DNA of 34,933 bases from Desulfobacterales bacterium (GTDB taxonomy: Bacteria; Desulfobacterota; Desulfobacteria; Desulfobacterales; ETH-SRB1), in assembly GCA_030611985.1 (NCBI GenBank), contig JAUWOS010000004.1:1-34933 (forward strand), read 5' to 3'. Positions 1-9,182 of the stretch are shown in pieces. The notes under the pieces were generated by a model. It was given only the letters and a program-made list of their open reading frames with translations. It was not told the origin of the DNA and did no database searches. Position 1 is the first letter of the stretch, and each line of letters begins with the position of its first letter. The position numbers and the translations under genes are program-made.

Positions 1-66
1 TGCCAAAGCAGGAAGCCCGAAGAGTTTAAATATTTTCAATAGTTCCATATTGTTACCAATTAGTTT

Positions 67-171
67 AGGAACGTGGACGAATTAACTTTCGCAAGTAGGC
101 GCATAGATTTGGGTCAGATTCAACCAATCTCAGATCACAAATGTTGAAGGAATAGCGAGCTATTTTAATAC
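67..171 (+). repeat. Copy 1 (right-truncated) of a MITE-like dispersed repeat
   Basis: aggaacgtggacgaattaactttcgcaagtaggcgcatagatttgggtcagatt...gaatagcgagctattttaatac closely matches 320-425 in direct orientation. Confidence 0.85.
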
Positions 172-222
172 AACCCGCAACCCGTATTCCTGTTTATAGA
201 AGTGATTCCATCCCCGTTTCTT

Positions 223-252
223 ATATCAAATAACCGGATATCAAATAACCGG
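223..252 (+). repeat. Perfect 15-bp tandem duplication (atatcaaataaccgg x2)
   Basis: Read directly: atatcaaataaccgg at 223-237 and again at 238-252. Confidence 0.9.
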
Positions 253-319
253 TTAAAACAAAATTTCTTGACAAAAGCGAATACAACAATTATACTTTAG
301 GTTTTAAAAATTAAAATTA

Positions 320-513
320 AGGAACGTGGATGAAATAACTTCCACAAGCAGGCGCATAGATTTGGGTTAGATTTGACCAATCTTGAATCACAAAAGTTGA
401 AGGAATAGCGAGCTATTTTGATACTTTTGGGATTTGAGATCGGCTTTGAGATTTGGCAAAGGCGGCCTGAAGCTGTGATGCACAGTTGTGGAAGTTATTT
501 CATCTACGTTCCT
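320..513 (+). mobile_element. Complete MITE-like element with about 28-bp terminal inverted repeats
   Basis: Left end 320-347 aggaacgtggatgaaataacttccacaa; right end 486-513 ttgtggaagttatttcatctacgttcct is its reverse complement with one mismatch; no coding capacity inside. Confidence 0.85.
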
Positions 514-600
514 AAGCTCAGTTAAAGGAAGTCACAATGCTTTATTTCATTTAATATCCTTCCATTATTGCCTGCATACGATCAATTTTCCCTATTCCAC

Positions 601-634
601 AGGAACGTGAACGAAATAATTTCGTCTACGTTCC
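601..634 (+). repeat. Palindromic mini-copy of the same terminal sequence, just upstream of dnaG
   Basis: aggaacgtgaacgaaataatttcgtctacgttcc: the two end sequences of the 320-513 element abutted as a hairpin. Confidence 0.75.
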
Positions 635-658
635 ATAGCCTGCAGGGGGTGTTTCTTT

Positions 659-2482
659 TTGGCAATTTTTATCTCCGAAGATAAGATTTCAAAAATTAAG
701 AATACGGCCGATATTGTTGATATTGTTTCCGAGGTAGTGCTGTTGAAAAAGACAGGAAAAAACTATATCGGTCTCTGTCCGTTTCATTCTGAAAAAACCC
801 CTTCTTTCACCGTAAGTCCTGAAAAACAGATATTCTATTGCTTCGGTTGCGGAGTTGGAGGAAATGTTTTCAGCTTCCTGATGAAACAGGATGGACTCTC
901 ATTTCCTGATGCTGCAACGATGCTTGCCGGACGATATGGTATTGACATCCCGACTCAAACAATGTCGCCGGAGCAGAAAAGACGGATGAGTGAAAGAGAA
1001 AGCCTGCTTGCCGCAAATAAACTGGCAATGAATTTTTTTCGTCACTCATTGCTTGAAACTGCGGCAGGAAAAAAAGCAATGGCATATCTGAATAAACGGG
1101 GGATAACAAAAGAAACTATTGATAGTTTTAATCTTGGATATGCACCGGAAAGCTGGAATAATCTTGCAAATTTTTTTTCAAAAAAGGGAATATCGCTTGC
1201 GCTTGTTGAAAAATCCGGCCTGGTTATTCCAAGAAAAGATAAAAATAGCTTTTATAATCGTTTCAGGGACCGTATCATATTTCCAATCTTTGATGTAAGC
1301 ATGCAGATAATCGGTTTTGGCGGACGAGTAATGAATGATTCCCTGCCAAAATATCTTAATTCTCCGGAAACAATTTTATACAATAAAAGTCGTTCACTCT
1401 ACGGACTTAACATGGCTAAAGGAAAGTGCAGAAAGAGTGAAACGGTTTACATTGCAGAGGGGTATTTTGATCTTTTAGCGCTTCATCAACATGGTGTGCA
1501 AAATTCCGTTGCAACTCTTGGAACATCACTGACCCTGGAACATATTCAGATGCTTAGAGGGTTTATCGGAAAGACAGGCAAGGTTGTGCTTGTTTATGAT
1601 TCAGACGCAGCAGGCATAAAGGCTGCCCTGCGAAGCATAGAAATATTTAACAAAGGATACGTTGATGCCAAAATTCTCATACTGCCTGCCGGATATGATC
1701 CCGATTCATACCTTTTTGAATTTGGATTCGAATCCTTTATGAATACTGCTTCAAAAGCGCTCGGCATAATACCTTTTTTGATAGATTCCGCCACAAAAAA
1801 ACACGGGCTTTCTGTTGAAGGAAAAATTAATATCATTTCGGACTTAAAAAAACCTTTAACTGCCATTAATGACTTTGTGGCAAGAGAACTATACATCAGG
1901 GAACTTGCTGAACGTATTGGCATTGATGAAACCGCAATTTTGAAAAAGATAAAGGACACATCCGGCGGGAAGGTGATTCAAAGCATTGCCGTTCATGAAC
2001 AAGAAAGCAAATTTGAGAGGCGTATAGTTGCAATGATGCTTCAATTTCAGAAAATATTATCTGAAATAAGCAAGCGTAATATACTGGAGTATTTCGAGAA
2101 CAATACCTTAAAATCCATAGGAGAAATTATTTTAAAGCATAGGAACGGTTCAGACGTTCAATCACATTCGTCCTGCATAAGTGCCGACGATAGCGGACGG
2201 ATATCTGAAATTATGAATTTAATTGATGACAAAAAGAAAAGAAATATCATCGCCTCTCTTGCAATTGGAGAAGAACGCTGGAACAGTGAAGGCTGCCTCA
2301 AGTTAATACAACAATTTGAAAATAGCCAAAACCGCCGTAAAAACAGCTTGTTTCAAAAAAAAATAAAAGCAGCGGCAGGTGAGAATGATCGTGAGCTGCT
2401 TGATAAATTGTTGAAAGAAAAGCTAATTCAAGCTAAAAAAAGACAAAAAAACCTGAGACTTGCAGACCTTGGCAAAACATAA
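659..2482 (+). CDS. dnaG: DNA primase
   Basis: TTG start after a purine-rich tract (cagggggtg). CHC2 zinc finger (CPFHSEKTPSFTVSPEKQIFYCFGCGVGGNVFSF), TOPRIM-like (VYIAEGYFDLLALHQHGV, VLVYDSDAAGIKAALR); followed by rpoD. Confidence 0.97.
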   Translation: MAIFISEDKISKIKNTADIVDIVSEVVLLKKTGKNYIGLCPFHSEKTPSFTVSPEKQIFYCFGCGVGGNVFSFLMKQDGLSFPDAATMLAGRYGIDIPTQTMSPEQKRRMSERESLLAANKLAMNFFRHSLLETAAGKKAMAYLNKRGITKETIDSFNLGYAPESWNNLANFFSKKGISLALVEKSGLVIPRKDKNSFYNRFRDRIIFPIFDVSMQIIGFGGRVMNDSLPKYLNSPETILYNKSRSLYGLNMAKGKCRKSETVYIAEGYFDLLALHQHGVQNSVATLGTSLTLEHIQMLRGFIGKTGKVVLVYDSDAAGIKAALRSIEIFNKGYVDAKILILPAGYDPDSYLFEFGFESFMNTASKALGIIPFLIDSATKKHGLSVEGKINIISDLKKPLTAINDFVARELYIRELAERIGIDETAILKKIKDTSGGKVIQSIAVHEQESKFERRIVAMMLQFQKILSEISKRNILEYFENNTLKSIGEIILKHRNGSDVQSHSSCISADDSGRISEIMNLIDDKKKRNIIASLAIGEERWNSEGCLKLIQQFENSQNRRKNSLFQKKIKAAAGENDRELLDKLLKEKLIQAKKRQKNLRLADLGKT

Positions 2483-2631
2483 CATTTTTTTGTCAGGCGA
2501 GAAAGATTTTTAACCGGGGGAGTGCATTGAGTATTTTAAGGCTTCACTCCGTGCCAAAATTTGAAGTCTGACACCACATTACGTGAAAATGGCAGTTTTG
2601 CAAAGGTCTTGCTTGCAGGAGGCAAAGCTAT

Positions 2632-4416
2632 ATGGCAACAAAATCCGCTACAAAACGGAAAAACGCAAATATAATCAATAAAAAAGAATTAAGTAAACTG
2701 ATTTCAAAAGGAAAAAGCCAGGGATATTTAACCTATGATGAAGTTAATAATGTTCTTGATGAAAATATTTTTTCTTCAGATCAAATTGATGAAACGCTTA
2801 TGATGTTTGATAAGAACAACATAGAAGTCGTAAGGAAAGAAAAACTTGAAAAAGAAAAACTTGAAGTAGTAGATAGTAAGGCAAAGAAAGCTAAAGAAAA
2901 AAAGGTTAAAAAAAGCACAACGGCCTCTCTGGATTTTGGTACTGTGGCTGATCCTGTCAAGATGTATCTTCGCGAGATGGGTTTTGCTTCACTATTAACC
3001 AGAGAAGGAGAAGTTGAGACGGCCAAAAAAATAGAAACCGGCGAGCAGGAAATTTTAAGAACGCTGATAGATACCACAATAGGCGTGAAATGCATTTTAG
3101 ACCTTGGAAAAGATGTTGAAAATAGGATTCTTCGTCCAAAACATATATTAAAAGATGTTGATGAAGGAGATGTGTATGTTGATGAAGCGTTCCAGATTGA
3201 AAAATTTTTAAGTACGATCTGTTCTATTAAGAAGCTGGACGAAGAAAATGCACAATATCGAGAAAAACTTTTTTTATCTGACATTGACCGGAATGAACGG
3301 CGGAAGATTAGAGGTTACATAATCCGCCGGAATGACAAGATTTTTGATCTGCTTGTGCATTGGCGTTTTGAAGGTAAAGTAATAAAAAGAATCGAAGGAA
3401 AGATAAGAAAACATGCAGACTGGTTCGATTCCAGGAACAAAACGATTTCAATGTATGCCGATACAATTAATGTGCAGGTTACAGAGCTTCGCTCTCATTT
3501 AAAGACAGAAAACATGTTTGTTGAATGGGCCGGGCGTTATTGTGACCTGGAAAAAGAAAAAATCTCTTCAATCTTTACAGAACTTAAAAAGGTTCAGGAA
3601 CAAATAACTGAAAGAGAGAATACCATCAAAGCAAACAGCCGAACATTAAAAAGAATTATGTCCGGTGTTAATAAGGGTCGCTTTGAAACTAAAATAGCCA
3701 AAAGTGAACTTATCCGTGCCAATCTGCGTCTGGTCGTCAGCATTGCTAAAAAATATACAAACAGAGGTCTGCAATTTCTGGATTTAATACAGGAAGGCAA
3801 TATAGGCCTTATGAAGGCGGTTGATAAGTTTGAATATCGCCGCGGTTATAAGTTCAGCACATATGCCACATGGTGGATACGACAGGCTATAACACGAGCA
3901 ATTGCAGACCAGGCAAGGACGATACGAATTCCTGTACATATGATTGAAACTATAAATAAACTCATTCGTACATCCAGATATCTGGTACAAGAGCTTGGAC
4001 GTGAACCAAAACCTGAAGAAATAGCCAAAAAAATGGAAGTTCCATTAGATAAGGTGCGCAAAGTCTTAAAGATTGCAAGAGAACCTATTTCGCTGGAAAC
4101 ACCTATTGGCGAGGAAGAGGATAGTCATCTTGGTGATTTTATAGAAGATAAAAAGTTTATGCTTCCTTCGGATGCTACTGTAAGCATAGACCTCGCTGAA
4201 CAAACAAGAAAGGTCCTTGCAACATTAACTCCGCGTGAAGAAAAAGTATTGCGTATGCGATTCGGAATCGGGGAAAAAGCAGATCATACGCTTGAAGAGG
4301 TCGGACAAGATTTTGCGGTAACGCGTGAACGAATCAGGCAGATAGAGGCTAAAGCATTAAGGAAACTGAGACATCCAACTAGAAGTCGGAAACTGAAAAA
4401 TTTTATTGAAACGTAG
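2632..4416 (+). CDS. rpoD: RNA polymerase primary sigma factor (sigma-70 type)
   Basis: Region 2 ([73 protein letters not shown]) and region 4 ([48 protein letters not shown]); RBS aggaggc. Confidence 0.97.
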   Translation: MATKSATKRKNANIINKKELSKLISKGKSQGYLTYDEVNNVLDENIFSSDQIDETLMMFDKNNIEVVRKEKLEKEKLEVVDSKAKKAKEKKVKKSTTASLDFGTVADPVKMYLREMGFASLLTREGEVETAKKIETGEQEILRTLIDTTIGVKCILDLGKDVENRILRPKHILKDVDEGDVYVDEAFQIEKFLSTICSIKKLDEENAQYREKLFLSDIDRNERRKIRGYIIRRNDKIFDLLVHWRFEGKVIKRIEGKIRKHADWFDSRNKTISMYADTINVQVTELRSHLKTENMFVEWAGRYCDLEKEKISSIFTELKKVQEQITERENTIKANSRTLKRIMSGVNKGRFETKIAKSELIRANLRLVVSIAKKYTNRGLQFLDLIQEGNIGLMKAVDKFEYRRGYKFSTYATWWIRQAITRAIADQARTIRIPVHMIETINKLIRTSRYLVQELGREPKPEEIAKKMEVPLDKVRKVLKIAREPISLETPIGEEEDSHLGDFIEDKKFMLPSDATVSIDLAEQTRKVLATLTPREEKVLRMRFGIGEKADHTLEEVGQDFAVTRERIRQIEAKALRKLRHPTRSRKLKNFIET

Positions 4417-4447
4417 GAATTCAGGACTGCCAAAAATTCAAAATCGT

Positions 4448-4472
4448 GCCTGAACGGAGTTTTCGTTCAGGC
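4448..4472 (+). other. Strong hairpin downstream of rpoD
   Basis: gcctgaacg-gagtttt-cgttcaggc, perfect 9-bp stem; no clear T-tract, so terminator role uncertain. Confidence 0.5.
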
Positions 4473-4636
4473 GCTAAATAATTTGCGGATGGAATTGAGG
4501 AATTATTTAAAACCGTTATAAGCTTGATAAAATTAGAAAAACTGCAATTTTATGCTTTTTATAAGATCATCAGTACTTGACAAAATAATTTTCTGAAGTT
4601 AAAAGACTTTTTTGATCTAAAGCTCAAATTAAATCC

Positions 4637-4793
4637 GTAACCGTTCACGGGAGAACTGATAGCAAACAAGGCTGCTTCCCAACATGTAAGCTTTTACAGG
4701 TGCTGTAGATGTGCGTTTTCAGGGTAATCAACTATAGTGTTGCTATGTTGGTTGCCCTGAAAACGTGCATATGCAGTGCCTGTGAACGCTTAC
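4637..4793 (+). repeat. Dispersed repeat with a long imperfect hairpin (copy A)
   Basis: 4637-4714 matches 7138-7215 (gtaaccgttcac.ggagaactg.tagcaaa.aag.ct.cttcccaacatgtaagc). 4686-4736 is an imperfect inverted repeat of 4744-4793. Confidence 0.8.
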
Positions 4794-4811
4794 TTAAATC
4801 CTTATCTTTGC

Positions 4812-4884
4812 GGGCCCATAGCTCAGCTGGCAGAGCCACCGGCTCATAACCGGTCGGTCCCTGGTTCGAATCCAGGTGGGCCCA
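4812..4884 (+). tRNA. tRNA with CAT anticodon, most likely elongator tRNA-Met
   Basis: GGGCCCA/TGGGCCC acceptor stem, anticodon arm ACCGG-CTCATAA-CCGGT, T arm CCTGG-TTCGAAT-CCAGG, discriminator A; CCA not encoded. Confidence 0.93.
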
Positions 4885-4929
4885 TATCTTTAATAAAAGC
4901 AAGAAAAAAATAAATGTGTAAAAACCGGG

Positions 4930-4957
4930 GCGTGGCATCATTGACCACGCTTTTTTT
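4930..4957 (+). terminator. Intrinsic terminator downstream of the tRNA
   Basis: gcgtgg-catcattga-ccacgc followed by ttttttt. Confidence 0.8.
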
Positions 4958-4972
4958 GTGAAAATTAAAAAA

Positions 4973-5791
4973 ATGCCCGCAACAATAGCTGATATCATCA
5001 AGGCAATGGAGGCGCTTGCTCCATCTTGTCTTGCCGAAGAATGGGATAATGTCGGATTGCAGGTTGGACAAAAAAACTGGCCTGTGCAAACTGTCTGGAT
5101 TGCTCTGGATCCTGCTCCTGATGTTGTGGCGGCTGCCTGCAGCAATGGTATTGATCTTTTAATTACTCATCATCCTCTTATATTTAATCCTTTGAGATCT
5201 ATTGATTTCAGCACTCCTGTCGGTTCTATAATTCACATGGCCGGTGAGCATCAAACAGGTATATTTGCAGCGCATACCAATCTTGACAATGTAATAGGCG
5301 GCACAAACGATGCTCTTGCTTATCGGATCGGACTTGACAATCTGAAAATACTGTCAAATGATAAAAGGCTGGATGGCAACCATGGTCTTGGGCGTGTTGG
5401 AGAGCTTGATAAAAGCAAAGAGCTTGCATCTTTTGCATTAGAAATTAAGGAAAAACTGGGACTTAAGTTTGTAAAAGTTGCAGGAAAACATAATTTACTT
5501 GTAAATAAAGTAGCTGTGTGTGCCGGAAGCGGTTCCAGTTTGATGGATGACTTTTTTTCATCGGGAGCGCAGGTTTACATAAGCGGAGATTTGCGTTATC
5601 ATGATGCAAGAGCTACGGAAGCTGCTGACTTTGGTCTTATTGATATCGGACATTTTGCATCAGAGCATTTGATTGTTGATGTACTTGTAGAGCGTCTGGC
5701 AGAGCATCTATGCAAAATTTTGCTTGAAACCGGAATTGATGTAAAAGTTGAGGCATATAAGCTTGAAAAGGATCCATTTACTATTTTGTAA
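4973..5791 (+). CDS. Nif3-like dinuclear metal center protein (YbgI/Nif3 family)
   Basis: LAEEWDNVGLQVGQ, LLITHHPLIFNPL, AAHTNLDNVIGGTND, DIGHFASEHLIVDVLVERL. ORF track starts at GTG 4958; ATG 4973 preferred. Confidence 0.9.
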   Translation: MPATIADIIKAMEALAPSCLAEEWDNVGLQVGQKNWPVQTVWIALDPAPDVVAAACSNGIDLLITHHPLIFNPLRSIDFSTPVGSIIHMAGEHQTGIFAAHTNLDNVIGGTNDALAYRIGLDNLKILSNDKRLDGNHGLGRVGELDKSKELASFALEIKEKLGLKFVKVAGKHNLLVNKVAVCAGSGSSLMDDFFSSGAQVYISGDLRYHDARATEAADFGLIDIGHFASEHLIVDVLVERLAEHLCKILLETGIDVKVEAYKLEKDPFTIL

Positions 5792-5814
5792 ACAGCTTAA
5801 ACAATGAGTGGCAA

Positions 5815-6534
5815 GTGGCAAATATAAAAGAACAAATAGATATTCTGGTAAAGATTCAAAAGATCGAAACAGAAACCCGCGGCATCAAATCAATGTTAAG
5901 TGATGTTTCAAAAAAAGTCGAAACTCTTGATGTCAGGCTTAAAGACTTCGAACAAACTATAGAGAATGAAGAGTCCGGGTTCAATGATCTGAAAAAAAAG
6001 TATCGTTCGTATGAATCTGATACGCAGATGAATCTTTCACAGGCAAAAAAGAGTCAGGAAAAGCTTAGACTTATTAAAACAAACAAAGAATACCAATCAT
6101 CATTAAAGGAAATTGAAAAATTAAAAACGAATAATTCTCAAATCGAAGATAAAATGTTAGAATGCCTGGACAGTATGGATGAAGCAGAGAAAGTCATTGC
6201 TGCAAAGAAGGATGAGTATTTACAAATTTCAGAACAGTTAAATAATGAAAAAAAGATCATTGACAGGGAAGCGGAAGAGGGAAAGAAAAAGCTTGTAGAG
6301 CTTAATGCGAACTGGAAGAAAGTTTCCGGCATTGTAGAACCGGAATTGCTTAAAAAATACATAATAATAAGAGAGCAACAGGCAAGAGGAATTGCAATAG
6401 TGCCTGCAAAAGATGCTGTATGTCGTGGATGTAATGTAAATCTTCCTCCACAGATGTACAATGAGCTTCAGCGCTGTGACAGCTTGAGATTATGTCCCAA
6501 CTGTCAGAGAATTATTTACTGGGAAAAATTATGA
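5815..6534 (+). CDS. Coiled-coil C4-type zinc ribbon protein (zf-RING_7/DUF164-like)
   Basis: Long coiled coil, C-terminal CRGCNVNLPPQMYNELQRCDSLRLCPNCQRIIYW; GTG start. Confidence 0.88.
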   Translation: MANIKEQIDILVKIQKIETETRGIKSMLSDVSKKVETLDVRLKDFEQTIENEESGFNDLKKKYRSYESDTQMNLSQAKKSQEKLRLIKTNKEYQSSLKEIEKLKTNNSQIEDKMLECLDSMDEAEKVIAAKKDEYLQISEQLNNEKKIIDREAEEGKKKLVELNANWKKVSGIVEPELLKKYIIIREQQARGIAIVPAKDAVCRGCNVNLPPQMYNELQRCDSLRLCPNCQRIIYWEKL

Positions 6535-6939
6535 GGGCCGGAGCGGTCCAAACGATCGTCGGATCAACTTTTTGATCCGGAGGAAAGTCCGAACACCGCA
6601 GGGCATGGCGCTCCATAACGTGGAGTCACGGCAACGTGAAGGAAAGTGCAACAGAAAGTATACCGCCTTGCGCTCAATTTTCATTTTATGAAAATCAAAC
6701 GCAGGGTAAGGGTGAAAAGGTGCGGTAAGAGCGCACCAGTTTCCCGGGTGACCGTGGAAGCTCGGTAAACCCCACCCGGTGCAAGACCAAATAGGGGAGT
6801 GTTCGAGGATGGCCCGTCCAAGCTCCCGGGTAGGTCGCAAGAGATGTCGGGCAACCGGCATCCTCAGATGAATGATCGTTACCTGGTTTCGGGTAACTGA
6901 AATCAGGCACAGAATTCGGCTTATAAGACCGCTTCGGCT
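6535..6939 (+). ncRNA. rnpB: RNase P RNA (bacterial type A-like)
   Basis: Conserved GGAGGAAAGTCCGAACACCGCAGGGC, GGAAAGTGCAACAGAAAG, GGTAAACCCCACCCGGTGCAAGACCAAATAGGGG, GCACAGAATTCGGCTTA; 5' gccggagcggtc pairs with 3' gaccgcttcggc; T7 follows. Confidence 0.96.
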
Positions 6940-6954
6940 ATTTTTTTAGTGAAA

Positions 6955-6980
6955 GGGCAACCACAAGGGTTGCCCCTACG
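6955..6980 (+). repeat. Short palindromic dispersed-type repeat
   Basis: gggcaacc-acaag-ggttgccc followed by ctacg. Confidence 0.7.
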
Positions 6981-7095
6981 TTATTTGGAAACGAATTGCA
7001 TAATTGGGAACCATCATCAAAATGGCATTGTTCTATTTTGGTTACACTCATTTTATATCCTGATCATTCTACATATCCTGTCAAAAAATTTGGGT

Positions 7096-7123
7096 GTAGA
7101 GACGATGCATGCATCGTCTCTAC
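7096..7123. repeat. Perfect 28-bp palindrome
   Basis: gtagagacgatgcatgcatcgtctctac equals its own reverse complement. Confidence 0.9.
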
Positions 7124-7137
7124 GATGTTGGATGAAG

Positions 7138-7221
7138 GTAACCGTTCACAGGAGAACTGGTAGCAAATAAGACTACTTCCCAACATGTAAGCGTTCACAG
7201 GTACTGCATATGCACGCTTAC
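7138..7221 (+). repeat. Dispersed repeat (copy B, lacks the long-hairpin right arm)
   Basis: gtaaccgttcacaggagaactggtagcaaataagactacttcccaacatgtaagcgttcacaggtactgcatatgcac, homologous to copy A at 4637. Confidence 0.85.
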
Positions 7222-7254
7222 AAAATTACGGAAGCTGATGGTGAGGTGAGGAGT

Positions 7255-8007
7255 ATGCTGCAAATTGAAGAGCTTGGAGTAGAGGTAGGCGGAAAAAGAA
7301 TACTGAAAAATGTTAACATGGAAATCCCTGAAGGGGAAACTCACATACTTTTCGGACCAAACGGATCCGGTAAGACCAGCCTGATGATGACCTTAATGGG
7401 GTTTTCCGGTTATAATGTGACACATGGGAAAATTACATTTAAAGGTGAAGACATTACTTATATGCCAATTCATGAACGCGCTCGTCTCGGCATAGGAGTA
7501 TCCTTTCAAAGACCTCCAACCATTAATGGTTTAAAGACAAGATCGATTGTTGAAATCAGCGCCGGCAGTCGGTCTGTTGATGTTGAAGAACTGGCAAAAC
7601 AGCTCAATTTTTCCGATTTTCTTGATCGGGATGTAAATCATAATTTTTCGGGCGGCGAAATAAAGCGTTCTGAACTCCTTCAGCTTATGGCACAGCAGCC
7701 CGACCTTGTTCTCCTGGATGAGCCGGAATCAGGAGTGGATCTTGAAAGTATTGTCCTTATCGGTGATACAATCAATTTACTTTTGCACAGAGGAATTAAA
7801 CATCCCGAAAAAAAACCTCACAAAGATATTAATCGGACAAAATCCGCTCTTGTTATTACCCACACCGGTCATATACTTGATTATATAACGGCTGACAAGG
7901 GTCAGGTTCTTTATAACGGAGTTCTGTGCTGTTCAAGAAATGCAAGAGAAATTTTAAAATGGATAAGAGAATATGGCTATAAGGAGTGCGTCAGATGTAC
8001 ACAATAG
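7255..8007 (+). CDS. SufC-like Fe-S assembly ABC ATPase
   Basis: Walker [10 protein letters not shown], signature [38 protein letters not shown]-track start 7210 lies in a repeat; ATG 7255 after gtgaggag preferred. Confidence 0.9.
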   Translation: MLQIEELGVEVGGKRILKNVNMEIPEGETHILFGPNGSGKTSLMMTLMGFSGYNVTHGKITFKGEDITYMPIHERARLGIGVSFQRPPTINGLKTRSIVEISAGSRSVDVEELAKQLNFSDFLDRDVNHNFSGGEIKRSELLQLMAQQPDLVLLDEPESGVDLESIVLIGDTINLLLHRGIKHPEKKPHKDINRTKSALVITHTGHILDYITADKGQVLYNGVLCCSRNAREILKWIREYGYKECVRCTQ

Positions 8008-9170
8008 ATGATGCCAAAGATGTCAATCTTGAAAGCTACAAGGTTGATGCTGAAAATCATGCATATATTGACAATTTGTCACAAATTAAGCCAACAGATG
8101 CGAACCAGCTTCTGGATGTCGGTGTGGATACTGATGAAAATGATCGTGTCGGTAGCTTCATACAGAAAGACAAATCTGTAATACACTGCAAAACCATGCA
8201 GGACGGCATTGAAGTTATGAGTATATCCCAGGCTCAGGAAAAACATGGGTGGCTTTCCGATTATTTATGGAAAAATATATCTCCGGATACAGACAAATTT
8301 ACGTCCCAGGCAAAGAAAAAACCTCACGAAGGATATTTTATACGCTCCCTTCCGGGTGTTAAAACAAAACATCCGGTACAGTCATGTCTTTATATTGCCG
8401 AAGAAGGATTTTCGCAAAATGTTCACAATGTTGTGATCGCTGAAGAAGGTTCGGAACTCCATATTATTACAGGGTGCGCAACAGCTCCCCATCTGGTTTC
8501 AGGACTGCACGTAGGTGTTTCGGAATTTTATGTCAAAAAAGGGGCAAAGCTCATATTCACCATGATTCATGACTGGGGTGAAAAAATAAATGTCAGGCCA
8601 AGAACCGTGACCCAGGTAGAGGAAGGCGGGCTTATTGTTTCAAATTATATATCATTAAAACCCGTAGGATCACTTCAGATGTTTCCCACAACATACTTGA
8701 ACGGGAAAAGCGCTGTTGCGCGTTTCAACAGCGTTCTTGTAGCCGGTAAGGGTGATTTTCTGGATGTGGGTTCACGAATAGAGCTTAATGCTCCCGACAC
8801 ACGCGCAGAAATAATATCTCGTTCAATTGTATCCGGAGGATCAATTATTGCCCGTGGCGATCTTGTCGGTAGAGTTTCCGACATTAAAGCGCATCTTGAA
8901 TGCAAAGGTTTAATATTAAAAGACGGGCTGATACATGCCATACCTGAACTTCGAGCATATGTTCCAGGTGTTGAGATGTCTCATGAGGCTGCGGTAGGCA
9001 AGATTGATCAGCAGGAGATAGAATATCTCATGTCAAGGGGTATTGATGAGGATGAGGCAATATCAACCATTGTTCGCGGGTTTTTAAATGTGGATATAGA
9101 AGGATTGCCTCCAGGTTTCAAAAACAAGCTTGACAAAATCATCTCCGAAACTCAAAAAGATATAATATAA
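7995..9170 (+). CDS. SufB/SufD-like Fe-S assembly scaffold, short form
   Basis: SufBD core: [54 protein letters not shown]...[56 protein letters not shown]; overlaps sufC-like gene. Confidence 0.92.
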   Translation: MYTIDDAKDVNLESYKVDAENHAYIDNLSQIKPTDANQLLDVGVDTDENDRVGSFIQKDKSVIHCKTMQDGIEVMSISQAQEKHGWLSDYLWKNISPDTDKFTSQAKKKPHEGYFIRSLPGVKTKHPVQSCLYIAEEGFSQNVHNVVIAEEGSELHIITGCATAPHLVSGLHVGVSEFYVKKGAKLIFTMIHDWGEKINVRPRTVTQVEEGGLIVSNYISLKPVGSLQMFPTTYLNGKSAVARFNSVLVAGKGDFLDVGSRIELNAPDTRAEIISRSIVSGGSIIARGDLVGRVSDIKAHLECKGLILKDGLIHAIPELRAYVPGVEMSHEAAVGKIDQQEIEYLMSRGIDEDEAISTIVRGFLNVDIEGLPPGFKNKLDKIISETQKDII

Positions 9171-9182
9171 AAGCAGAAATAA

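Noticed and set aside
4732-5145. Minus-strand ORFs 4732-5145 and 4844-5089 (…GPPGFEPGTDRL, …WAHLDSNQGPTGYEP…)
   Set aside because: These are antisense translations of the tRNA; the FEPGTD/DSNQGP strings are a common annotation artefact.
6529-6910. Minus-strand ORFs 6529-6861 and 6695-6910
   Set aside because: They lie antisense to RNase P RNA and have no protein features.
7210-7254. N-terminal extension [15 protein letters not shown] of the SufC-like ORF
   Set aside because: Codons begin inside a dispersed repeat; ATG 7255 with a good RBS fits the family start.
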